This document shows, in pieces, positions 11,218 through 21,210 of a stretch of DNA of 64,000 nt; the stretch's first letter is position 1, and each line of letters starts with the position of its first letter. The notes beneath the pieces are model-generated. The model ran no database searches, was not told the DNA's origin, and was given only the letters and a program-made list of their open reading frames with translations. The stretch comes from Saccharina japonica (Eukaryota; Sar; Phaeophyceae; Laminariales; Laminariaceae): contig MEHQ01000169.1 of assembly GCA_008828725.1 (NCBI GenBank), positions 299,312 to 363,311 of the forward strand, in the 5' to 3' direction. The position numbers and the translations under genes were made by a program.

Positions 11218-11983
11218 GGCTGCCATAGCAGTGGTTGTATTCATACACTGGTATATATTGGTAAGCCTCATTTAACCCGTTTAGGTACGCGGCTTATTAG
11301 GGCTGGAGTCCAGTTGTGGGCACAAAATACTTGGAATTGTTATTTTTTCTGCAGAGTGTTGCAGCGTAGCATCTCTGTGTCTCGGTTTTGTGACCACATA
11401 ACTTGTACGAGTACCAGTATCTCTAAGACGAAGAATCGGCACGGACACTGGGTGTGCTGGATGTTGACGGGTAGAAAGAACGGTTCAATGCAAAGAACAC
11501 ACACAGCAGTGCATAGTAATAGTAAAAAGGTTGAAAGCTCGCTTTACACTTTTTACGTTCTTTCAGCAAATATTATATTTGAAACATTCGAGCTATGATA
11601 TTTCATACGAATTTTCGATTTTGCCAACAACAGCACAACAGCAAAGCGGCTGAAGCGAACATGCATGTACAAATCATCAAATCATGTCTACGTATATACG
11701 ACCTCCGGCTTTATTAGAGATTTGTTTTCGTTCTGGATTTGCAAGTAGGCGTGTCCGTAGAATAATAAAAAGTTACACGTCGAAATATCGTAATATTCCC
11801 TTTCGACGATATGGGGGCGGGGGCGTTCAACGGAAATAGCACTATCCTATTCTGTGATTTAAATATCTTTACAGTAGTATCGCGCTTAACATTTACCAGT
11901 ATAGTTGTCCTACCCAAGACATCTGCTATTTTTGTATTTTTATTGTTCGACTTAGTATCGGTGAGCTGTGAGCATCCACTTCA

Positions 11984-12650
11984 TCCCTTTTTCCCCTCGC
12001 TGCCTCGGCAAGGTCTTTGCTTTGGCATGGCCCATAGCGAGGGGGGGGGTCTTTCTAGCGAGCAAGGCTAGACTCACCCTCAAGCGGACCGATACCTTCT
12101 TGCTGCTGCGCACCCGCCGCGAAGCGTGTGCAGCGGTAGAGTTGGATCGGCACTGGTGCGTCAGGCGCAAAAGTCCAGATGCACGGGCCTTTTTGGCCGT
12201 CGGTGTAGACAGCAATGTCCATCTCACTTTTGTGCGCGGAGGCAGACGCCATCAGAAAGGTGGACGGACACTACGTACACAGCCCTAGGTATGTTTGCTA
12301 GAGGGAGCTGTACTGTCTCAGTAACTTGGCTTCGCCATCAAAGGAGGAGGGAGCGTGTGGCGACGAGCTGTTGTTGGACTGGTCAATCCCTTCAGCGCGA
12401 GAATTTTTATTTTTCAGACCAAGCACCCTGAGTGCAACGAGAGAGAAAGCGAGGAGCCGACTGGGAAGGACAGCAACGAGAGCGTGTACGGACGGAGCGG
12501 GTCGAGTGTGGTCGTGCTAGGACTGGCCGAGCGGCACCGGAGCGGCGCGCCTGAGCAGCAGCACAGCAGCGCGCCGGCGCAGCAGCACAGCAGCGCACAG
12601 GAGAAGCGATCCGGAGCACGGACGACATCGACCCGTGACGGACGAACATT
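11984..12650. repeat. 667-bp dispersed repeat, copy 1 (copy 2 at 52071-52737)
   Basis: It is nearly identical to 52071-52737; I saw only three or four mismatches. On the minus strand it holds ATG at 12252 and an open frame starting MASASAHKSEMDIAVYTDG, then a possible donor E|GTGAGT near 12067. It could therefore be a captured first exon with upstream sequence, but no family is recognised. CAG-rich repeats (CAGCAGCACAGCAGCGC) lie at 12551-12600. It ends at GAACATT, immediately before the N. Confidence 0.75.
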
Positions 12651-12651
12651 N
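12651..12651. other. Single ambiguous base at a contig junction
   Basis: This is the only N in the window. It falls between the end of the 667-bp dispersed repeat and the exact first base of the second copy of the 4,531-bp duplication. That placement is expected of a scaffold join, not a random base-call failure. Confidence 0.85.
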
Positions 12652-15600
12652 ATCGAGTGTCAGCAGACGCGCACTAACTGCTGTGCTCTCGGCGGATAAC
12701 CTGACCACCGACCACGTGATGCCATAGTATGGTCTGTCTTGACGTGGTTTATCTTCATATAATCTATGCGCATGATCTAACCATACTCGTACACACGTAC
12801 TTAAGTACTACAAGGCCGTGAAGAGAGCCGAACGTACTGGTGTACCTATGTTGCATTTTTAAGAGGTACGATGATTATTTACCGTATACTACATACCATA
12901 ACAAGGGCGGCACACCTAATGGCGATGCTGTATTGCTGTACCTATGCTGTGTACGTAAGAGGTACTATGATTATTTACCGTGTACTGTAATCGACGTATT
13001 ATTTAACAGTGTCATAACGCACTCCTGGAAAGAAGCTCCGGCACGATTTTCTACGAAACAAGGGCGGCACACCGAATGGCGATGCTCTATGTATGATATG
13101 ATACCAATTTTTCCATAGGCGTATTGCTTGGCATGATTCGTAGCGTTTGCACAGCGCTCGCATAGCGCTTGCATAGAGTTTGCGCAGAATTCGCATAGCG
13201 TTTGCATAGCGTTTGCACTTATCTCGTTGACGAGAAAATCGGCTTGGAACAATGTCCGAAGCGGTGCGTTGTCTTACCCCTTCCCGTATATAGTGCACTG
13301 CTGGACAGAAACAGAAACCTAGATCTGATTATAATCTAAGTCCACGTGCGTTGTATCCACAACGGGAGTTCAGTCGTAATGAGGCATGCCTAATCGGTTT
13401 AAAACCCCTTCAGGGCTGCACTCCATTTTTTAAATGGGTAACATACCGAATGGTATGTGTATGTAATGACTTGACCCTTTTTTACCTCTCCGGTATTGAG
13501 GACTAAAGTTTTGGAATTGGACTATCAGACCTCTACAGTAGTGATGGGAAAAGTTAGGAGTTGTAGAGGTATGCATTGTAGGGTTTTCCGTTTATGATGT
13601 AACCCCGTGGATCTCTCAACCACCAGAGCGACCCGCCACGGTCATACTAGGGTTGGGGTTGGGCGTTTATTTGGTACGCGTGCGAGATCGATTACTTGGC
13701 GCCGACTAGTTTGCAGGTGCTCTGGTTAGGGTTAGGTGCTACCTAACGTAACGGCAGCAGTAGTAGCAGACGGAAGGAGTTGAGTATGGTAGCCGTGAGC
13801 CTTTAGCCGCCGGCCTTTGGCCTTTAGTCATAGCCAGTCAGCCGGCGAGACTCTACTGCTATTATACCAATTAACCGTACACTATACCAATACTCGTACC
13901 CGTAAGTAGTACAGGCTGTCGCCGTCCGCCTCTATTAGCCCGTACGAGAGAGGGAAAAAACGACGATAGCATGATCGCCCATACTCACACGGAACAGCCC
14001 GGCTGCTGGGGTAAACGACGTGTCCCACTACTATCTGCCTTATTTCCTGTAGGTACTGCTGTACATGTAGGTATAACAACTGCTGTACATGCAACAGAAG
14101 GAGGTCCGCGACAAGCTTGCAGCATGGCATTAGTTGTGGCGCTTCAGTGTTGTGAATCGATATATAACCGAAAACCGTGTTTTTCGGTCGGTTTTTTGTC
14201 GGTTTTTTGTCGGTTTTTCAAAATCGAAAAAAAACGTTCGGTTCGGCTTCGGTTTGCTTTTACTTTGTAAAACGAAACCGACCGACTTTTTCGGCGAAAA
14301 AACGAAAACGGACCGAGGCCATTTCTATTTTGGGTTCACAACACTGGTGCTGCGGCTGTTGCTGCGGCTGTTGCTGCTCTTGCACGCTCTTCCTCTTCCT
14401 CGTAATATTGTTGCATCCATTTTTTATTTTATGTTTTCCATCCCATTTGTTCTCTTCGCACTTCTGTGTCTTTCTCCCTCCTCCCCCACTACGGTTCTTG
14501 CCTTGATTTTTATCGCGCAGAGGGTTTAGCCTTCGCAACGCTCGTCGATTTTCATCGGATTTTGCTAACTCACGCTCTCGCGCTTTCCGCTAGTCAAGAT
14601 ATTTTTTGCGAGAAAAAGTCCCTACGAGCATGCACTCGGGGGGGCTCGAACTCGCGACCTTGACGACTACAGGCTTTGTGGTTACCTGCTATTAATAGCC
14701 CACCGGGGCGATATGGCTATAGAATGTTGGTAAGACCGCAGTTTTGCCGCGTTTGCCGTATAACGTATAATACCTCGTCCTGTACCTGGGTATATTTATG
14801 CATATGCATAAAACTGGTATGCATAAAAGGCTTGGTAGTTGATAGACGGCATTGCCCTCTTGGCTTGTCTGGTCTGGTCTGGTCTGCCTGTCGAGGTCTC
14901 GATTTGCGAATTGCTTCAATGTCCCTCCGTCTTCGCTCTCGGGCATACCGTACTCATATACCGGGTGGTATGGTATGGTATGGTGCACTGCTTTAACTTG
15001 GCCGGCTCGATGGCTCCATGCTCCATTTGGCCGTAACCAGTAACCGGGCGGGCGTGTATTTGACAGGTGTTGCTGACTACCGCCGTGGATACCCCGCAAT
15101 AAGCCATGTGTGGGGCAAGGCAGTTGAACCTGTCTTATTGCTATGCAGTGGGGGTCCCCCAATAAGGCGGTCTGAGTAAGGCGGTATCCCGATATAAGGC
15201 GGTCAAAATCGCTTGGCGCGACTGGGGAATTGCACTTATAACAACCTGGAATGAATATGGCGGCTTCCCTCTATAAGGTGGTCATATTGCCCTGGCACAC
15301 CACCGCCTTATTGGGGGACCCCTGCTGTGTTTGCCTTGTGATATCCCGATTTAAGGTCACAGATATATGCCTTGATTCGGGGATAGGGCCGAAACCGGCC
15401 TTATCCCCTTAAGAAGTGGTCCCACCTATATACGTTTTTGGGGACAAACTACTTGGAATTGGTGTGGGAATATGTTTTTCAGTTCTGAATGGGTTAAAGC
15501 GGGAGAAATTGCTCGGGATAAGGCCGAAACCGGCGTTAAAGTGGGAGAAATAGCCCGGGATAAGGCTGAAACCGGCCTTAAAGCGGGAGAAATTGCTCGG

Positions 15601-17182
15601 GATAGGCTGAAACCGGCTTTAAAGCGGGAAAAAATGCCCCGGATGAGGCCGAAACCGCCTTAAAGCGGGAGAAATTGCCCCGGGTAAAGGCCGAAACCGG
15701 CCGTAAAGCGGGAGAAATTGCCCCGGATAAGGCCGAAACCGGCTTTAAAGCGGGAAAAATTGCCCCGGGCAAAGGCCGAAACCGGCCGTAAAGCGGAAGA
15801 AATTGCTCGGGATAAGGCCAAAACCGGTCTTCAAGCGGGAGAAATTACCCCGGGTAAAGGCCGAAAACGGTCTTAACCCTTTTAGAACCGCAGTCCCGTT
15901 TTGGGGACAAATTACTTAGAATTAGTGTGGATTGTCCCCAAAACGGGACTGGAGTTCTAAAAGGGTTAAAGCGGGAGAAATTGCCTCGGGCAAAGATCGA
16001 AACCGGCTTTAAAACGGGAAAAATTGCCCCGGGCAAAGGCCGAAACCGGCCGTGAAACGGGAGAAATCGCTTGGACACCGTATTGAGTTTATGATCGGGA
16101 CAAACCTCAACCTTATTGCGGGATACCCACTGCCAGCTACCCTGTATTGCAAATAGTGCTGACGTCATTCGTTGTCGTCACATTCCGCCGGGGCCCCCTG
16201 CTAGACCCTGCCAGACCCTGCCAGCACCCGTATACTGCTCTACTAGACTACCGCAATAGTAGTCCCTCTATAGTGCCGGCTGCCGGCTATAGTGTACATC
16301 AGTGACGGTGGAATCGCGTGGCACAGAGAGGTGGGATTCACCAGATTGGCAGTGTGCGGAGTAGTGCCGGTGGCCGCTATTGGTTGGCTGGCGCATACCG
16401 GCACTAGAGGGACCACTACTGGCTGCCATAGCAGTGGTTGTATTCATACACTGGTATATATTGGTAAGCCTCATTTAACCCGTTTAGGTACGCGGCTTAT
16501 TAGGGCTGGAGTCCAGTTGTGGGCACAAAATACTTGGAATTGTTATTTTTTCTGCAGAGTGTTGCAGCGTAGCATCTCTGTGTCTCGGTTTTGTGACCAC
16601 ATAACTTGTACGAGTACCAGTATCTCTAAGACGAAGAATCGGCACGGACACTGGGTGTGCTGGATGTTGACGGGTAGAAAGAACGGTTCAATGCAAAGAA
16701 CACACACAGCAGTGCATAGTAATAGTAAAAAGGTTGAAAGCTCGCTTTACACTTTTTACGTTCTTTCAGCAAATATTATATTTGAAACATTCGAGCTATG
16801 ATATTTCATACGAATTTTCGATTTTGCCAACAACAGCACAACAGCAAAGCGGCTGAAGCGAACATGCATGTACAAATCATCAAATCATGTCTACGTATAT
16901 ACGACCTCCGGCTTTATTAGAGATTTGTTTTCGTTCTGGATTTGCAAGTAGGCGTGTCCGTAGAATAATAAAAAGTTACACGTCGAAATATCGTAATATT
17001 CCCTTTCGACGATATGGGGGCGGGGGCGTTCAACGGAAATAGCACTATCCTATTCTGTGATTTAAATATCTTTACAGTAGTATCGCGCTTAACATTTACC
17101 AGTATAGTTGTCCTACCCAAGACATCTGCTATTTTTGTATTTTTATTGTTCGACTTAGTATCGGTGAGCTGTGAGCATCCAC
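12652..17182 (+). repeat. 4,531-bp duplicated segment, copy 2
   Basis: Same content as 7449-11979, offset 5,203. Sub-features map to: 12-bp minisatellite 13141-13225, hAT-like MITE 14145-14346, SINE 14418-14717, GGCGG TIR element 15150-15321, piggyBac-like MITEs 15405-15493 and 15877-15965, 42-bp minisatellite 15494-16069, TIR element 16258-16420. The right border (CATCCAC|AACG) leads into DNA absent after copy 1. No gene was recognised. Confidence 0.9.
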
Positions 17183-17287
17183 AACGTTGAGGAGTATTAC
17201 AAATGTCGTAATTCCGCTCCCGCTGTTCTTCGATTTTCGCCGATTTTTGCCAACGCGCACTTTTGGCGTCGAAAGATGACTCAAGAC

Positions 17288-17616
17288 TTTTTTTTTTTTT
17301 TTTTTCCATCCCATTCATTATCTTCGCTCTTCCGTCTTTCTCCCTCCCTAGTCGTAACTCAGATCCGGGGTCACAAGAGTAGGCTCCTCTCCCTCCTCCC
17401 CCACTACGGTTCTTGCCTTGGTTTTTATCGCGAGAAGATTTCAGCACTTTCTTCCCTCGTCAACTTTCGTCGAATTTTGCTTACCCACGCTATGATATGC
17501 GCTCTCGACAGTCGGTGTCATTTGAGAATAAAAACCTCCATGGGGAGAATCGAACCCTCGACATCCGGCCCTACAGGCTTCGTGGCTACCAGTTAGACCA
17601 CCGGGGCGACCGGCTG
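17288..17616 (-). repeat. tRNA-derived SINE, subfamily A, best-preserved copy
   Basis: On the minus strand the head reads CGCCCCGGTGGTCTAACTGG then TAGCCACGAAGCC (A-box region), and GAGGGTTCGATTCTCCCC (B box). A body of about 200 bp follows, carrying GAAATCTTCTCGCGATAAAA and AACCGTAGTGGGGGAGGAGG. The tail is an A-run (T-run at 17288-17305 on the plus strand). The head closely resembles a tRNA gene over about 70 bases, but the continuing body and poly-A tail show it is a SINE. Confidence 0.8.
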
Positions 17617-17632
17617 GTTTATATTATTACCA

Positions 17633-17752
17633 GATTACGGGATACCATAAGAAATAGGTCCCTACGGTACACACAAAAACCTATATAATAATATAATTCC
17701 GGTATTTTTACTATTCATATAATAATCATAGTTGGTCCTGGTTACTACCTGG
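17633..17752. mobile_element. Hairpin MITE, family M2 (diverged)
   Basis: AAATAGGTCCCTACGGTACA and CACAAAAACCTATATAATA match the M2 element at 7271-7372, with the inverse TTGGTCCTGGTTACTACC at the right. The ends have decayed. A 20-30-bp AT-rich insertion lengthens the centre. Confidence 0.5.
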
Positions 17753-17834
17753 TACCGCTCTGACTCTAAATATAAGCAACTCGTGTACATCAATATTCTA
17801 TACAAACGGTGTTTATATTTCGGGACAGAGTGGT
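17753..17834. mobile_element. Hairpin MITE, family M1
   Basis: The left arm CCGCTCTGACTCTAAATATA (AGC follows) pairs with the right arm TTTATATTTCGGGACAGAGT (GG follows). It is the same family as 19773-19849 and 44844-44921, with a decayed left end. Confidence 0.6.
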
Positions 17835-17835
17835 A

Positions 17836-18774
17836 TGAAATATGTTTCCTCTAGAGTATAATAGTAACACAAAACACAAGTAACACAGGCCGAGATTCGA
17901 ATCCAATAACAACACGAGCCGAGATTCGAAATCTAGCCAAACCGCCAAGAGAATGACAGTCTATCCGTTAGAAGCACGGTCAACCATGCCGACAATGCAC
18001 AAGATACAGAGTATATTCTAATTATACCGGTACTGAATTATTAATATTAATAGTAAAAAGCCACCGTCTTGTTAATATTAATATTAAGATATAGTACGTA
18101 ATGTTAATAAGGAGCTGTTGGAATGTTAATGTTGGATGCTGGTATAATATCATATGATATGTAAGATGATAGCCCGACACAGATCTTTGCCTTCGCGAAA
18201 CGGTTGAGAGTTGAAAAGGCCATCACCTTTATACTATTAATATTAAATAGTGCTATTTCGCATACTGCTACTGCTGCAATATCGACCGCCGTATCGCTTA
18301 TTCCAGGACAAGGTAGAAGGATTCCATGTTTTGTTTATACGAGTATGTATGATACGAGGAATACTGCTGGCTGCTGCGGCTGGATAAGAGATTATCCGGC
18401 CGCTCGAAGGAGTCAAAGCAGTATTTAGCGCACTGACAGCAGTACGCCGAGTATGCGCCGCTACGACTGCCATTGCACATAATACGGTACGGTAATACGG
18501 GACCTCAGAGTACACCATGCATCGTCAACACATATATATTGTATACCATTATATACCTATGATATGTATCTCGGCCATCCTGTGTACGTGTCACCCATCG
18601 TCAATCAGGAATCTGACTATATTTTGGCCAGTTCAGTACAGCAGCACCATTATACATATATGTATGATATGAGTGTATGAATACCGCGACGTCAGTAGAC
18701 TGCAGCATCAGCATCCGCATGAGCACCAGCATCAGCATGCGAGACGCGTGCGTCACCAACCGGCTCGTGGTATC
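17836..18774. other. No recognisable gene
   Basis: AT-rich DNA with TTAATATTAATATTAA runs at about 18035-18110. Short ORFs only. A doubled CCGAGATTCGAA lies at 17890-17930. Confidence 0.4.
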
Positions 18775-19215
18775 GCGCCCCTGCCTCTGTACCCCTACTC
18801 GGATAACGCTACCCTTAGATACTCGGGTAACGCCCCTAGATACCCGGGTAACGCTACCCCTACCCGGATAATGCCACCCCCACCCGGGTCACGCTACCTA
18901 CCCCTACCAGATAATGCTACCCCTCTGTACATACTCGGAGAACGCTATGAATACCCTATGTACATACACGAATAACGTTTCCCCTATATACACGGATAGC
19001 GCTACCCCTAGATAGTCGGACAACGCTACGTCCCCCTCCCGGGGTAATGCTACCCCTTTATGTACTCGGGCAACGCTTCGTTTCCCTCTATACTCGGATA
19101 GCGCTACCCCCGCTTGGAAAGTGTTACCCCCTATACTAGGCTTGCAGTACTCTGCTCGGGTAACTCTACCCCTCTATACTCGGATTAACGCTCCCCCTAC
19201 TACGAGGATGACATA
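18775..19215. repeat. 20-21-bp minisatellite, left block
   Basis: Degenerate units of the type TACTCGGATAACGCTACCCC, about 20 copies. The array resumes at about 19345-19377 and 19470-19625, after a LINE 3' fragment and a MITE. It was therefore one array into which mobile elements inserted. Confidence 0.8.
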
Positions 19216-19227
19216 CGATGGACATAT

Positions 19228-19347
19228 AGTTATGAGCGCCCAAATGTTGGAGGTGTCTCTACTAGGAGTAGGAACGGTACTCCGTGTCGAAAGGGATGCG
19301 TGGTCAATGGTCAAATGACTGAGGCAAGCAACAAATGAGTACGCCCC
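19228..19347 (+). mobile_element. Short 3' fragment of the LINE at 20.4 kb
   Basis: GAGCGCCCAAATGTTGGAGG through ACAAATGAGTACGCCCCCC matches the last about 120 bases of the longer LINE (21087-21207), with about ten differences. It includes the same TGA and a C-run end. This is a heavily 5'-truncated copy, as expected for target-primed reverse transcription (family knowledge), inserted in the 20-bp minisatellite. Confidence 0.75.
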
Positions 19348-19625
19348 CCCCAACTATGAGAATAACGCTACCCCAGGTTTGTTGATAGACGGAAATGTAA
19401 GGACCATTTGGTCTTGGTATTAAAGGCTACACGGTCCTTACTTTTGTCGTCCAGAGTGGCATTCGATTGCCGCTACAGTACCCCTACTCGGATAACGCCT
19501 CCCCAACTTGGGCGTCGCTACCCCTACTCGGGTAATGCTACCCCTGTATCTACTCGGATAACGCTATAGTAGTGTACCCCTGCTCGGATAAAGTTAGCCC
19601 TGCTTGGATAACGATGTCCCCGCGT
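19345..19625. repeat. 20-21-bp minisatellite, right block
   Basis: Same unit as the left block (GGATAACGCTACCCC words), interrupted at 19385-19462 by an M3 hairpin element. Confidence 0.7.
19385..19462. mobile_element. Hairpin MITE, family M3
   Basis: GACGGAAATGTAAGGACC at the left pairs with GGTCCTTACTTTTGTCGTC at the right, around a loop of about 35 bases. A related, more decayed copy is at 58550-58622 (GGCGGAAATGTAAGGACCG). It is non-coding. Confidence 0.65.
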
Positions 19626-19772
19626 GTACGTCATTTTAGTATCCTACTTTCAGCCACAGTGTATCTACTACTGGTATTGAATATACATATCAAGCATAGG
19701 CGTATTATGGGTCCTTGTCATTCAGATGCTATACTACCGGTGTTATACCCTCGCACCATGAATATACGCATG

Positions 19773-19849
19773 TCACTCTGTCCCTAAATATAAGCGCCTT
19801 TCTTTAAAATAGGAATGTATAAAAGGTGTTTATATTTGGGGACAGAGTG
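19773..19849. mobile_element. Hairpin MITE, family M1
   Basis: The left arm CACTCTGTCCCTAAATATAA (GCGCCTTT follows) pairs with the right arm AAAGGTGTTTATATTTGGGG (ACAGAGTG follows). The whole element is about 77 bp, little more than the two arms. See also 44844-44921. Confidence 0.7.
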
Positions 19850-20379
19850 GTGTTACACCGGTTGGGATGTGGGTTACGTCCTGCGAATCGTGAACCCTCC
19901 ACTCAAATCCTCAACGCCAATCGTCCCTCGACCGGCGGCATGCCGAGCGCATCAGCCAAACGCACCGATTGCTAAAAGCACCTGCTGGCCAGCAACCAGC
20001 AGCAGCGCCGTCTGTTTTGCCGTGTTTCTGTGTATTAGTCGGTCAGCACCGTCCCGTGCTGTATGCGCTTGCTATGTGTAGTACAGTATGGCCGCGCACG
20101 TTACTCACGCGATAAAGCAATCAACGTTCGGTCACATTGCTGCCGCCAAGGGCAATTGTCCGAACAGACCCGGAACGCGAAGCAGCACCAACTCTCACCA
20201 GCACGCCTCGGTACGAAAAGGATCGGTTAATGATAGGGTTGGTTCACGCCTGCACCGCTTAGCCCGTTTGCGCGGTATCACGTGTTACTCTGCACTGTCT
20301 GTCTGTCTTGCCTGCCTGTGGGTTAGGGCTTTTACCGGACATGACAGATGACCGGGACACCCCCCCCCCCTTGCACCCA

Positions 20380-21210
20380 CTTAAGACAAATAGAGACGTG
20401 CGTAAGTTGAAATGGCAATATAAAGTAAAGAACATGCCAAATAAGAGGTTGCCAGCCATAGCTGATAAAGCTGTATGGGAGAAAGTAACCAAAGGGCGAG
20501 CTGGAATAAGGTGGGATAGCGTAGTCGAGAAAGTATGGAAGGATATAGGAAACCAAAAAGAGACGCTGGCCATAGAGAAATTTAGCGGATGCAAGACAGA
20601 AGTAAAAGAAAGGATAGAAAGAAGGGAAAGGCTAGCACTGAGAAAGAAGGTGGAAGGGGAAGAACACTTAGAGATGTACGGGGGGTTGAGAGAAGGAATA
20701 GGAATGAAAAGGTATCTGCACGGCCCAATGGACTTCGCGAAAAAGCTGAAACTGCGATTTCGTGTAGGGGACCTGGACCTGCCAGAAAGAAGGAGGTATA
20801 CCAGTAGCCGGGAGGAGGAGGAAGTAGATGCACAGATGTGCCCATGTGGCAAAGCCATAGAGAGTCGAGTTCACATAGTGGGAGAATGTGAAAGGTACAA
20901 GGAGGAAAGGGATGTGCTAGAGGAGGAGATGAGAAAAATAGACGAGTGTGACATGGAGCAGTTTGGTACACTAAATAGTAGCGAGAAAACGATCGCTATC
21001 GTAGGAGATAGATGGTGGCCACAGGCGGCGAAGCAGGAAGGGGATAAGATTAGCAAAAGGTTTCTTTGTAATATATGGAAACAACGTAATGAGCGCCCAA
21101 GTGTTGGAGGTGTCTCTATTAGGAGTAGGAACGGTGCTCCGTCTCGAAAGGGATGCGTGGTCAAAGGTCAAATGACTAAGGCAAGCAACAAATGAGTACG
21201 CCCCCCCCCC
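20380..21210 (+). pseudogene. Truncated non-LTR retrotransposon (LINE), C-terminal ORF
   Basis: The open frame ends with TGA at 21193-21195. Coding character starts near 20385 (NRDVRKLKWQYKVKN); the residues before that cross a C-run and are probably not part of it. The protein is Lys/Glu-rich. About two thirds of the way in is a zinc-knuckle-like motif, CPCGKAIESRVHIVGEC (C-x-C, then H and C), followed by a conserved-looking GDRWWPQAAKQEGDKISKRF and IWKQRN. This arrangement is typical of the region C-terminal to the reverse transcriptase in LINE ORF2 proteins (family knowledge). Endonuclease and catalytic RT motifs are absent, so the copy is 5'-truncated and inactive. The 3' end carries a C-run, not poly-A, and the same end occurs at 19347. 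Confidence 0.75.

Larger units (their letters stand above)
7449..11979 (+). repeat. 4,531-bp duplicated segment, copy 1
   Basis: The whole interval recurs at 12652-17182 with a constant offset of 5,203. Every open frame in the two copies translates identically, and I saw no base difference. The match starts at ATCGAGTGTCAGC and ends at GTGAGCATCCAC. Copy 1 then runs into the dispersed repeat at 11984-12650; copy 2 continues into unrelated DNA. The segment contains only repeats (12-bp minisatellite, hAT-like MITE, SINE, TIR elements, 42-bp minisatellite); no gene was recognised. The absence of divergence, plus an N directly before copy 2, makes an assembly duplication more likely than a biological one. 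Confidence 0.9.

Noticed and set aside
17520..17616. A functional tRNA gene on the minus strand
   Set aside because: A and B boxes are present, but the sequence continues into a shared body and A-tail and recurs in several places, so it is a SINE head; acceptor-stem pairing is not convincing.
20259..20971. Minus-strand frames of 130-200 codons over the LINE
   Set aside because: They are antisense shadows of the A/G-rich LINE reading frame.
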